Part shown: positions 28,611 to 36,863 of the stretch, in pieces | Position numbering within the stretch: the stretch's first letter is position 1 | How the letters are laid out: every line of letters begins with the position of its first letter | NCBI GenBank assembly: GCA_963833675.1 | Contig: CAWHYW010000018.1 | Coordinates: forward strand, 1 to 64,000 | DNA: 64,000 nt | Direction: 5' to 3' | DNA from: DASQDN01 sp963833675 | Lineage (GTDB): Bacteria; Acidobacteriota; Terriglobia; Bryobacterales; Bryobacteraceae | The notes under the pieces: generated by a model | What the model saw: the letters and a program-made list of their open reading frames with translations, nothing else | What the model was told of the DNA's origin: nothing | Databases searched by the model: none | Program-made: the position numbers and the translations under genes

Positions 28611-29289
28611 ATTATTGCTTGTAGAAGATGAGCCCTCATTAGCGATGCTTCTGGGAGATCGCCTGGAGCGGGAAGGCTATTCTGTCGTTAGTGTTGCCGA
28701 TGGCAACTCGGCGCTGGCGGCTGCTCTGGCGAGACCCTTCGACGTGCTGGTGTTGGATGTCATGCTGCCCGGCAAGAACGGTTTTGAGGTATGCCGCGAA
28801 CTCAGAACCAAGGGCGCCAGTGTGCCGATCCTCATGCTAACCGCGCGCGGTGAGGTTCGCGACCGGATCACCGGATTGAAAATTGGCGCGGACGACTACC
28901 TGACAAAGCCCTTCGATACCGCCGAGTTGTTGGCGCGAATCGAAGCTTTGCTGCGCCGGTCCAGAGGCGTATCGTCGGGACACACGATCCACAAATTTGG
29001 ATCCGTTGAGGTAAATACGCGACGTCGCGAAGTCTTGCGCTCCGGAGAGCCGGTGACGCTTTCCGCGAAGGAATATCAGCTCCTTTGCTATCTGGTCGAA
29101 CGGGCGGACACGGTCGTTTCGCGAGATGAGCTGCTCGAGCAGGTTTGGGGTTATCGGGCCGCAACCAATACCCGGACTGTGGATGTCCACCTGGCCCAGT
29201 TGCGCAGCAAATTAGAGGATGATCCCAAGCAACCACGCTTCTTGCTGACCGCGCACGGCGCGGGGTACAGGTTTGTTAAGGATTCGTAA
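28588..29289 (+). CDS. OmpR-family response regulator
   Basis: 233 residues, TTG start inside the end of the kinase gene. The receiver has LLLVEDEPSL, the phospho-acceptor VLVLDVMLPGKNG, LMLTARGE and the Lys in DYLTKPFD. The C-terminal winged helix shows LSAKEYQLLCYL, SRDELLEQVWGY and RTVDVHLAQLRSKLE, and ends GAGYRFV. It should be phosphorylated by the preceding kinase and may control the Spy-like gene 89 bases downstream. Confidence 0.95.
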   Translation: MSNALNPRLLLVEDEPSLAMLLGDRLEREGYSVVSVADGNSALAAALARPFDVLVLDVMLPGKNGFEVCRELRTKGASVPILMLTARGEVRDRITGLKIGADDYLTKPFDTAELLARIEALLRRSRGVSSGHTIHKFGSVEVNTRRREVLRSGEPVTLSAKEYQLLCYLVERADTVVSRDELLEQVWGYRAATNTRTVDVHLAQLRSKLEDDPKQPRFLLTAHGAGYRFVKDS

Positions 29290-29378
29290 AGTTCTAATTT
29301 ACAAAGAGCTTACACGCTGCGGCACAACTTAACACGTGGGTTGTGCGTTTAATGAAATAGAGGTCGAAGCAATCACCG

Positions 29379-29858
29379 ATGAAGAAAACCATACTTGCCG
29401 CCGTAATGACACTGTCTGCCGGTTCCACGCTGTTCGCCCAAGGAGGATTCGGGCCAGGCCGGGGCGGAACGCCGCCCACCCCCGAACAGATGGTCGAACG
29501 CCGTGTGGAGATGCTTACCAATTTGCTCACGCTCGACGCTTCTCAGCAGGCGCAGGCGAAGACGATCTTCACTGACGAGGCGACGGCAGCGCAAGCTCTT
29601 CAGGAAAAGGTCAAAGCTGCGCATGAAGCGCTGCAAACAGCGGTCAAGTCCGGGGCCTCCGATGCTCAAATTGATTCGCTTTCCGCGCAGGTTGGTGTAG
29701 TCCAGGGTCAATCAACGGCGGTTCATGCCAAGGCGCAGACGAAGTTTCGTCTGATTCTGAACGCCACGCAGAAAGAAAAGCTCGACAGCAGACGCGGCGG
29801 TGGTCCGGGCGGCTGGGGTGGTGGTCCCGGCCCGATGCGCGACCACGGACGTTTTTAA
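29379..29858 (+). CDS. Periplasmic Spy/CpxP-like protein
   Basis: 159 residues: a signal peptide (MKKTILAAVMTLSAGSTLFA), a long helical middle with an LTLDASQQAQAKTIF segment of the LTxxQ type, and a Gly/Pro-rich tail. Spy/CpxP proteins are cradle-shaped chaperones and feedback inhibitors of envelope-stress kinases. Its position directly after a kinase and an OmpR-type regulator supports that role here. Strong terminators follow. Confidence 0.75.
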   Translation: MKKTILAAVMTLSAGSTLFAQGGFGPGRGGTPPTPEQMVERRVEMLTNLLTLDASQQAQAKTIFTDEATAAQALQEKVKAAHEALQTAVKSGASDAQIDSLSAQVGVVQGQSTAVHAKAQTKFRLILNATQKEKLDSRRGGGPGGWGGGPGPMRDHGRF

Positions 29859-29879
29859 ACTCTCCATCTTTGCCCAACA

Positions 29880-29948
29880 GGAGAGCAGGCTCTCCTTCTT
29901 CCTTCCGCCCGTTCGGTATCGTCTGATTCCGAACGGGCTTCTTTGCTA
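29880..29948 (+). terminator. Tandem intrinsic terminators after the Spy-like gene
   Basis: Hairpin 1 (29880-29895) is GGAGAG-cagg-CTCTCC followed by TTCTTCCTT. Hairpin 2 (29907-29938) has a perfect 10-bp stem, GCCCGTTCGG against CCGAACGGGC, followed by TTCTTT. Together they separate the Cpx-like operon from the cobalamin-controlled unit. Confidence 0.8.
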
Positions 29949-29961
29949 TAGTGCAGTAACT

Positions 29962-30143
29962 GTCGGTACAGCTTGTTTGCATAGCTGTTGAAAGAGGGAA
30001 TCCGGTGTAAATCCGGAACTGCCCCGCAGCGGTAAGCAGGAACGAAAGCCGCATCAAGGCACTGGCCTCCAAGGGCTGGGAAGCCGCGGTAAGTAGGATC
30101 AACGGATTCTTCCGCCTCGCCTGCAAGTCCGAAGACCTGCCGA
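29962..30143 (+). ncRNA. Cobalamin riboswitch
   Basis: The hallmark elements occur in order: a GGGAATCCGGTGTAAATCC segment, the B12-box core CTGCCCCGCAGCGGTAAG, a GGGAAGCCGCGGTAAG arm and the closing GCAAGTCCGAAGACCTGCC. It lies about 120 bases before a TonB-dependent receptor. A small CCGGG/CCCGG hairpin near 30147-30165 may be part of the expression platform. Binding of adenosyl- or methylcobalamin would switch the receptor off. Confidence 0.93.
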
Positions 30144-30262
30144 TGGTCCGGGTGATTTTTGCCCGGCTCAGGACATGCGCCTTCGGGGGAAGAGCGATGA
30201 CACTGCACTTGTTCAAGCGCCTCAACCCTCTCTGCATTTCCTCCACAACTCATGCGAGGTGA

Positions 30263-32599
30263 ATGATGAGAGCTTTTTTCTTTACTTTCCTGGCGGGTGT
30301 CATAACATCCGCACTACTGCACGGCGGCGAGATCCGCGGTCGCGTACTCGATCCGTCCGGCGCGTCCGTTCCCGGAGCGCGAGTTTCCGCGATCCAGCCG
30401 ACCTCTAACATTCGGTCCAGTACGCTCGCAGACAGAGACGGCGCCTATGCCTTACAAAGAATCGCTGCGGGCGAGTGGCTGGTTGATGCGCAGGCTCCGG
30501 GTTTCGGAGCTTCCGCTGTTGCTCGCGCGCGAGCGGATGACGCCGTCCCGCTTGTCTTGGATTTGACCCTGGAACTTCAGCGCGTCAGCAGTCAGGTACA
30601 GATTACTGCGGCAGGCGCCGCCCAAACTGTAGACGAGCAGGCAAAAGCGCTGACAATCGTCGACAACCAGCAAATCAGAGATCGCGAAGAGTTCTCGGTC
30701 GCAGAAGCGATCCGAAATGTTCCCGGGATGCGGGTCCAACAGCTTGGCGGACCCGGCAGTCTGGTGCGCGTTCTATCGCGCGGCATGCGGTCGCATGACA
30801 CATCGCTGCTCATCGATGGTTTTCGGATGCGCGACGCCGGAGCGCCCCAAGGCGATGCCACTGCGTTTCTCGGAGATCTTCTTCTGGTCGATACCGATCG
30901 TATTGAGGTACTACGAGGCTCCGGGTCATCGCTCTACGGCACACATGCTACAGGCGGCGTGATCAACGTCATCACATCAGCCGGCGATTCAAATACCCAT
31001 GGTGAAATCGCCGCCGAGGGAGGCGGATTAGGGCTGTTTCGTGGACTCGCAAAGGTGGGCGGGTCCGCGCTGCGAGATTCGAAGCTGCGATATACGCTGG
31101 GCGTCGCGCATCTGAACCTGACGAGCGGCATAGACGGCAATGACCGTTTGCGAAACTCGACTCTGCATGGATTGCTGCAATATCGTTTCGGATCGGCAAC
31201 GGAAGTAAGCGGGCGGGTGATCGCCAACAACGGCTTCTCCCAGCTAAACGACACACCTTACGCAATCACTCCCGTGCCTCCGGGAGAAGTCGTGCGCGCG
31301 ATACCGTATGTCACCTTCATTCCCGGACCCGACGATCCGGATACGCGGCGGAGCAGCGGATATTTCTCGGGTCTCTTTTCGCTGTCGCAAAACTGGTCTC
31401 CGGCTGCGTCCACGCGCGTGAGTTACCAAGGCGTCATGACAAGACGCGACAATCGCGACGGTCCGGGAGGCGTCGAATTCGAACCGGAATATACTACCTC
31501 CGATCGCTTCGATGGACGATTGGATACGCTGCAGGCTCGAACCGACTTCCATCTTTTGCATAGCTGGATTACGGCGGGCTATGAGTGGGAGCGCGAGACG
31601 TTCGACAATCGTTCGCACAATGAATACGCGCCGCCGGCTCTTGAGTACAATGCGCGATTGCAGATCAATCAGTCGAGCCATTCGGCGTTTGCTCAGGAGC
31701 AGCTGCAACTGCTGGACAGGCGATTGCAGATTTCATTTTCCGGACGTGTTCAGACTTTTCAGCTCTCTCAGCCCCAGTTCAGCGACAATACCAGCGTCTA
31801 CCAGGGCGTAAAACTACAATCGCCACCGCGCGCTTTGACGGGAGACACCGCCCTCGCGTATTTCCTCCCATCGTCGGGAACGAAGCTTCGCGCACACCTT
31901 GGAAACGGTTATCGCAGTCCCTCGTTATATGAGCGGTTCGGCGGTTCATACTTCGGCGGCTTCAGTGTTTTCGGAGATCCCAGGCTTGCGCCCGAACGCT
32001 TGCTCGCCGTCGATGCCGGCGTCGATCAATATTTCGGGTCTCGGGCACGAGTAAGCGCGACTTATTTTTATACGCGCATCCAGCAAGCCATCGTGTTTGA
32101 CTTCACCGGAGCGATTACTCCGGAGACCGATCCATACGGCCGCTTTGGTGGATATCGCAACACGGGTGGGGGACTAGCCCGCGGTTTGGAACTCAGTATC
32201 GAGACCAATCCGATTCGCAATCTTACGCTTCGCTCTTCCTACACGTACACGAATGCGGATGAGCGCAACTCCATTTTCAGTACCGGTAATCTCCGAACAC
32301 TGCGCAACTCGGATCACATGTTTTCAGTCACAGCCACACAGCGCGTCCGCCGTTCACTAGACATCACCTTCGACATGTTCGCCGCCAGCAGCTACCTGTT
32401 GAACTTTGGTACCCGCGCCTTCTCCTTTGATGGGCCGGTGAAGGCAGATCTTGCGATCAACTACACCCGCCCTCTCAACGACACAATGAGTCTTCGCCTG
32501 TTCACCCGCATCGACAACTTATTCAACCGGACCTATTACGAAGACGGCTTTCGTACACCGACCGCCTGGGCCACGGCAGGAATGAAGTTTCTGTTTTGA
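30263..32599 (+). CDS. TonB-dependent receptor, cobalamin-regulated (BtuB-like)
   Basis: 778 residues. A signal peptide leads to a carboxypeptidase-regulatory-like domain (IRGRVLDPSGASVPGARV), the plug domain (VAEAIRNVPGMRV, RGMRSHDTSLLIDGF, RIEVLRGSGSSLYGTHATGGVINV) and a 22-strand-type barrel ending in the Phe of GMKFLF. The riboswitch upstream points to cobalamin or a related corrinoid as substrate. pdxH follows after seven bases and is probably on the same transcript. No btuF, C or D genes are nearby. Confidence 0.9.
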   Translation: MMRAFFFTFLAGVITSALLHGGEIRGRVLDPSGASVPGARVSAIQPTSNIRSSTLADRDGAYALQRIAAGEWLVDAQAPGFGASAVARARADDAVPLVLDLTLELQRVSSQVQITAAGAAQTVDEQAKALTIVDNQQIRDREEFSVAEAIRNVPGMRVQQLGGPGSLVRVLSRGMRSHDTSLLIDGFRMRDAGAPQGDATAFLGDLLLVDTDRIEVLRGSGSSLYGTHATGGVINVITSAGDSNTHGEIAAEGGGLGLFRGLAKVGGSALRDSKLRYTLGVAHLNLTSGIDGNDRLRNSTLHGLLQYRFGSATEVSGRVIANNGFSQLNDTPYAITPVPPGEVVRAIPYVTFIPGPDDPDTRRSSGYFSGLFSLSQNWSPAASTRVSYQGVMTRRDNRDGPGGVEFEPEYTTSDRFDGRLDTLQARTDFHLLHSWITAGYEWERETFDNRSHNEYAPPALEYNARLQINQSSHSAFAQEQLQLLDRRLQISFSGRVQTFQLSQPQFSDNTSVYQGVKLQSPPRALTGDTALAYFLPSSGTKLRAHLGNGYRSPSLYERFGGSYFGGFSVFGDPRLAPERLLAVDAGVDQYFGSRARVSATYFYTRIQQAIVFDFTGAITPETDPYGRFGGYRNTGGGLARGLELSIETNPIRNLTLRSSYTYTNADERNSIFSTGNLRTLRNSDHMFSVTATQRVRRSLDITFDMFAASSYLLNFGTRAFSFDGPVKADLAINYTRPLNDTMSLRLFTRIDNLFNRTYYEDGFRTPTAWATAGMKFLF

Positions 32600-32606
32600 T
32601 AAAGGG

Positions 32607-33242
32607 ATGGACCTTTCGGAACTGCGGCTAAGCTACACCAAGGCAGGGCTGGTGGAGAGCGACGCGGATCCTGATCCGGTGCGTCAGTTCGAAGTCTGGA
32701 TGGATCAGGCGATGCTCTCCGATTTGTTGGAACCGAACGCGATGACTTTGGCTACCTGCGATTCCTCCGGTCAGCCCAACGGCCGCACGGTGCTCCTGAA
32801 AAGCTTCGACCGGGAGGGCTTCGTGTTCTACACGAACTATCAAAGTCGTAAGTCGCGCGAAATCGCGGAGAATAATGCCGTGTGTCTCCTTTTTTACTGG
32901 GGGCCGTTGGAGCGGCAGGTGCGCATCTTGGGCAAGGCTTCCCGCGTCTCGGAAACGGAATCCGACGATTACTTTCGAACTCGTCCGATCGGCCACCAAC
33001 TCGGCGCGTGGGCTTCGAATCAGAGCGTCATCATCCCGGGCAGGCAAGCGCTCGAAGAGAACCTCGCCCGAATCGCCAAGCGCTTCGAGCCGGGTCCTGT
33101 GCCGCGTCCTCCGCACTGGGGAGGGTTTCGCGTCACGCCTGACAGGTTTGAGTTCTGGCAGGGCCGATCCAATCGCCTTCACGATCGACTGGAATATGTA
33201 CGGTCCGGCGACGGATGGACCATCCATCGACTGTCCCCTTAG
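32607..33242 (+). CDS. pdxH: Pyridoxamine/pyridoxine 5'-phosphate oxidase
   Basis: FMN enzyme making pyridoxal 5'-phosphate, 211 residues, the normal length. Visible motifs are AMTLATCDSSGQPNGRTVLLK, FYTNYQSRKSREI (FMN and substrate binding), FYWGPLERQVRI, and the C-terminal signature EFWQGRSNRLHDR. It starts seven bases after the cobalamin-regulated receptor gene, with an AAAGGG ribosome site in the gap. It may thus fall under the riboswitch. Confidence 0.96.
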   Translation: MDLSELRLSYTKAGLVESDADPDPVRQFEVWMDQAMLSDLLEPNAMTLATCDSSGQPNGRTVLLKSFDREGFVFYTNYQSRKSREIAENNAVCLLFYWGPLERQVRILGKASRVSETESDDYFRTRPIGHQLGAWASNQSVIIPGRQALEENLARIAKRFEPGPVPRPPHWGGFRVTPDRFEFWQGRSNRLHDRLEYVRSGDGWTIHRLSP

Positions 33243-33243
33243 C

Positions 33244-34521
33244 CTAGCGCAGGGCCGAAATGATAGTACCCGTTTGCCGGAGCAAGTTCAGCTGCGCGCT
33301 CTCCACCGTGTGTAGAGCCTGGTAGTATGCCAACCACTTTTCGGTTTCAACGGCCCGCATTTCTTCCACTTGTCTCAATGACGCGCGGCCCTCTTCCGAT
33401 TGGGACAGAAGAACCGAGATTTGCTCGCGCGCGAACTCCAGGTCGAGTTTGGCCACTTCTCTGGCAGATTCGGCTCTCCGCAAATCCTGCCAAGCCTTTC
33501 GCGTGTCCAGCGTCACACGATCTCGCATCGCATTCGCTTGCGTCCTGAGCCGGACGACCTCCAAGTCCGCCTGAACGGCTCTTGCTTTCGCTCCTTTGCC
33601 GGCGAACACCGGAAATTGAATCGATGCCCCGAGCTGCCCGTTATTGCGTGCGAATGTTCGGAAGTAATCTTCGTAATTGTTGTATTTTGCGAAGAGACCG
33701 TACTGCGCAATCAAGTCTATCTGCGGCAGCCACTCAGACCGGGCCGCGCGAGCTTCCAACCCTCGCGCCTGCATCGCCGATTCGATCCTCTGCACTTCCT
33801 TATTGTTTGCGAGTGCCGCATCGACGCTGGAAGCCTCGTCAACCGGCAGCTCCGGCGCCGGTGGCTCGTCCGGGGTCGCGCGCACCCGATCTTCCGGACC
33901 AAATCCAAGCACCACCGCAAGCGATGCCTCGCTCTGCTCGCGGATGCTCTCGAAATCCAGGAGCCGCTGCTGCGCTTGCGCGAGACGCAAAGCAGCACGC
34001 TTGGATTCGATCGGCAGTTCACGCCCCTCGCTTATCCGGGCCTCGACAGCGCCTGCCAGCTTCTCCGATGTGGCAATCAGTTGCCGCGCTGTCTCGGCCC
34101 CTCGGCTGTTCCGCTGCGCTTCGAGATACAGCAGCGCAGTCCGGTGCGCAACGTCCTCCCGCCGCGTAGCGGTATCAATCGTCGCTCCACGAGCATTCTC
34201 CCGAGCGGCGGCGATCTCATAGCTCTTCGGCTTGTTGTAAAGAGTCTGAATCGCACGAGCCTGAAATACCGAGGGAGCGGATCCCTCGACGCTCATGGGA
34301 AAACCGCTGGTGTAAGCCAGTCCGCTACCGACTACGACCTTGGGACTGAACGGGTCCTTCGCGATTCGGACTGCTTCCTGCGCTTTCTGCTCATCCAGGC
34401 GAGCCATCACGATCTCCGGATTCTGCCGAATCGCCATGTCCACCGCCTGCCGCAGCGTCATCGTGTGCGTCTCCGCGTAGAGACTCGAAGCAATCAGCAG
34501 GAGAGCGAAGGATCGTCCCAT
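33244..34521 (-). CDS. TolC-family outer-membrane efflux protein
   Basis: 425 residues. The signal peptide is followed by the two internally similar helical halves of the family: the first has LRQAVDMAIRQNPEIVMAR, the second begins around VDAALANNKEVQRIESAMQ. Long coiled stretches with many Arg, Glu and Ala separate short barrel strands. It would form a trimeric channel for an RND or ABC efflux pump, but no pump genes are adjacent. It is convergent with pdxH, with one base between stops. Confidence 0.88.
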   Translation of the reverse strand: MGRSFALLLIASSLYAETHTMTLRQAVDMAIRQNPEIVMARLDEQKAQEAVRIAKDPFSPKVVVGSGLAYTSGFPMSVEGSAPSVFQARAIQTLYNKPKSYEIAAARENARGATIDTATRREDVAHRTALLYLEAQRNSRGAETARQLIATSEKLAGAVEARISEGRELPIESKRAALRLAQAQQRLLDFESIREQSEASLAVVLGFGPEDRVRATPDEPPAPELPVDEASSVDAALANNKEVQRIESAMQARGLEARAARSEWLPQIDLIAQYGLFAKYNNYEDYFRTFARNNGQLGASIQFPVFAGKGAKARAVQADLEVVRLRTQANAMRDRVTLDTRKAWQDLRRAESAREVAKLDLEFAREQISVLLSQSEEGRASLRQVEEMRAVETEKWLAYYQALHTVESAQLNLLRQTGTIISALR

Positions 34522-34562
34522 AACTCATGGTAGGACGCCCGTTCACTCGGTCCGGTTATCGG

Positions 34563-34862
34563 TCAATCAGAAAGTGCAGCCTCGAGATCGCGCTGAAACA
34601 AGCGAAGCCGTTCGATGTCGGATTCGGTCGCCGGCTGTTCGAAGCCCTTTGCTACAAAGAAGGCGGACCCATTCTTCCAGACGAGAGGCGCCATCCCTTT
34701 ATCGCTCAAAAGGCCTGCGGAGCCAATCCTGCCGAACGTGTCTTTCACGCGTTCCACCAGGGCGATGAAGCCATCGCGCTCGAATACAAAATGAGTGGTG
34801 ATCTCCGGTAAAGCTAGTAATTGGATGTTCGCGCCGACGAGTTTCTGGAATTTCTCCGTCAT
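34563..34862 (-). CDS. Conserved hypothetical protein coupled to the nuclease-like gene
   Basis: 99 residues, soluble, mixed alpha/beta: ITTHFVFERDGFIALVERV, then WKNGSAFFVAKGF. Its ATG overlaps the stop of the preceding gene (TAATG), a sign of translational coupling. I do not recognise the family. Coupling suggests a role linked to the bifunctional-nuclease-like protein. Confidence 0.65.
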   Translation of the reverse strand: MTEKFQKLVGANIQLLALPEITTHFVFERDGFIALVERVKDTFGRIGSAGLLSDKGMAPLVWKNGSAFFVAKGFEQPATESDIERLRLFQRDLEAALSD

Positions 34863-35347
34863 TACATCTTGTAGCGGCCGAGGTCCTCGTCATTCAGGCC
34901 TTCGAGCCACTTACGTAATTCATCGCTCTGAACCTTCTCGTTAACCGTGTTGGTCAGCTTTGATGTCTTCAAAACCGTGTCTTCGACGTAGATCGGGCAA
35001 TCCAGACGCAGCGCCAACGCCAAAGCGTCGCTAGGACGTGAATCGATGCTGATCAGTTCACCACCGCGCTCAAGCCAGATCAACGCATAGAACGTGTCGT
35101 CCTTCAAATCACTGACGACAACCTTTCGCACTCCTGTCTCGAGTCCCAACAGAACAGTCTTCAGCAGATCGTGTGTCATCGGCCGCGGTGTCGAGACCTT
35201 TTCGATCTCGAGCGCGATCGCGTTTGCTTCAAAGATGCCGACCCAGATCGGCAAGACCGTGTTGCCATTGACATCTTTAAGTACTACGATGGGCATCTGC
35301 GTAACAGGGTCCATCGTCAGTCCGCGAATCTTCATCTCGACTTCCAT
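34862..35347 (-). CDS. Bifunctional nuclease family protein (DUF151)
   Basis: 161 residues starting MEVEMKIRGLTMDPV. The family pattern is clear: PIVVLKDVNGNTVLPIWVG, EANAIALEIE, RPMTHDLLKTVL and the signature SIDSRPSDALALALR. Members include a Thermotoga protein of known structure and plant bifunctional nucleases; the biochemical role in bacteria is not settled. A longer start at 35404 adds a non-conserved stretch. It lies between miaB and a coupled small gene. Confidence 0.9.
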   Translation of the reverse strand: MEVEMKIRGLTMDPVTQMPIVVLKDVNGNTVLPIWVGIFEANAIALEIEKVSTPRPMTHDLLKTVLLGLETGVRKVVVSDLKDDTFYALIWLERGGELISIDSRPSDALALALRLDCPIYVEDTVLKTSKLTNTVNEKVQSDELRKWLEGLNDEDLGRYKM

Positions 35348-35375
35348 TGCAGCGGCGGGGCTCCTTGATTCAAGT

Positions 35376-36699
35376 TTACTGCACGCAGAGGGATTCACCC
35401 ACAAGCGAGTTGGCGCCTGCGCGCGTCACTCTCACCTGAAGGTACTTCCCCACGAGCGATTCGTGGTTGGTCGGAGCGCTATGGTGAAAATTGAGCGTCT
35501 TATTCTGCGAGGTGCGGCCAATCCACTGGCCGGTGGCCTTGTTGAAACCTTCGACATGGACTTCGTTTACTTCGCCCACGTACTTGGCGTTGAGCCGAAT
35601 CTGAATCGCCCGCTGCCGCTCCTGAACAATCTGTAATCGCCGGCTCTTTTCTTCTTCAGGGATATGATCCTCGAGCTGAAGAGCAGGGGTATTCGGCCGT
35701 TTCGAATATTTGAAAGAGAAGACGGAATCGTACTCCACCTGATCCAGCAGGTCCAGCGTTGCCTGGAAATCGTCCTCGGTCTCTCCAGGAAATCCGACAA
35801 TGATATCGGTGCTGATCGCGATATTCCGGTGAGAACGCTTCATCCATTCAATGCGCCGCATGTATTCGTCGCGGCTGTACAAGCCGCTGCATCCGGTCCA
35901 GCACGCGCGATGATCCCGACTGCACGGGCAGATGCACGTAATTGCACAACGCCGGATTCTCGTCGATAGCATCAACGATATCTTTGACGAAATCGCGCGG
36001 ATGCGAGGTAGTGAAGCTGACGCGCCGAATTCCCGGGACCTTGCCCACTGCTCGTAGCAGTTGCGCGAAATCTAAACCAGCAGGGGACGGATCGCGATAG
36101 CTGTTCACATTCTGGCCAAGCAATTGAATTACGGTAAAGCCCTGCTCGGCCAACTGGTGCGCTTCCCGAAGCACACTCTCCGAGGTACGGCTCCGTTCCG
36201 GGCCGCGTGTGAACGGCACTACGCAGTACGCGCACGACTTGTCGCAGCCTTCGATGATCGTGATGTACGCCTTGTGCGGATTGTCCCGGCGCGTTACCGG
36301 CGTCTCGAATGCTTCGTCCGTGTCCAGGCTCAGACCGGTTACTCGCTTGGCGCCGGTCTCCAATTGCACCAGCAATTCGGGCAGCTTGTTATAGCTGGCC
36401 GAGCCGACAACCATGCTCACATGGGGGGCGCGATCAAAAATCTTCGCGCCTTCCTGCTGGGCTACGCAGCCCAAAACCGCAAAGGTTTTACCCGCATGCT
36501 CCCGCTTGAACTGATCCAGCCGGTGGAATACCTTCTGTTCGGCCTTATCTCGAATACTGCAAGTGTTGTACAGCAGCAGATCCGCTTCGGAAGCGGTCTC
36601 CACTTGTGAGTAGCCGCGCGCCAGCAGCGTCCCGATGACCTTCTCAGAGTCATGGACATTCATCTGGCAGCCGAAGGTCTCGATGTAAAACTTCTTCAT
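35376..36699 (-). CDS. miaB: tRNA-2-methylthio-N6-dimethylallyladenosine synthase (one frameshift)
   Basis: Radical-SAM methylthiotransferase acting on A37 of tRNAs. The N-terminal UPF0004 domain carries its three cluster Cys residues in ETFGCQMN, YNTCSIR and VLGCVAQ. The radical-SAM motif is CDKSCAYCVVPF, followed by GQNVNSY and LPVQSGSS. A one-base insertion near 35880 (expected RLYSRDEYMRRIEWM) moves the rest, including IVGFPGETEDDF and the C-terminal TRAM domain, to another frame. About 441 residues joined. AAGGAG lies before the ATG. Confidence 0.95.
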
Positions 36700-36704
36700 T
36701 GGCC

Positions 36705-36739
36705 CTGTCTCCTTATTATAAGTAGCTAAACAGAGACAG
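36705..36739. promoter_or_regulatory. Inverted repeat between miaB and the poly-HAMP kinase
   Basis: CTGTCTC at 36705-36711 and GAGACAG at 36733-36739 are perfect inverted copies 21 bases apart in the divergent intergenic region. This could be a regulator site shared by both genes; part of it overlaps the miaB ribosome site. Confidence 0.3.
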
Positions 36740-36863
36740 CCGCAAAGGAGGAGTGATAAGGTGTCACCTAGTACTCATTCGCGACGAACCGTGAGATCTC
36801 AGGTAAGAATTCGTGTCACACACTTTGAGGCCACGGTGTCTATGGATGGATCACCACTGTTCT

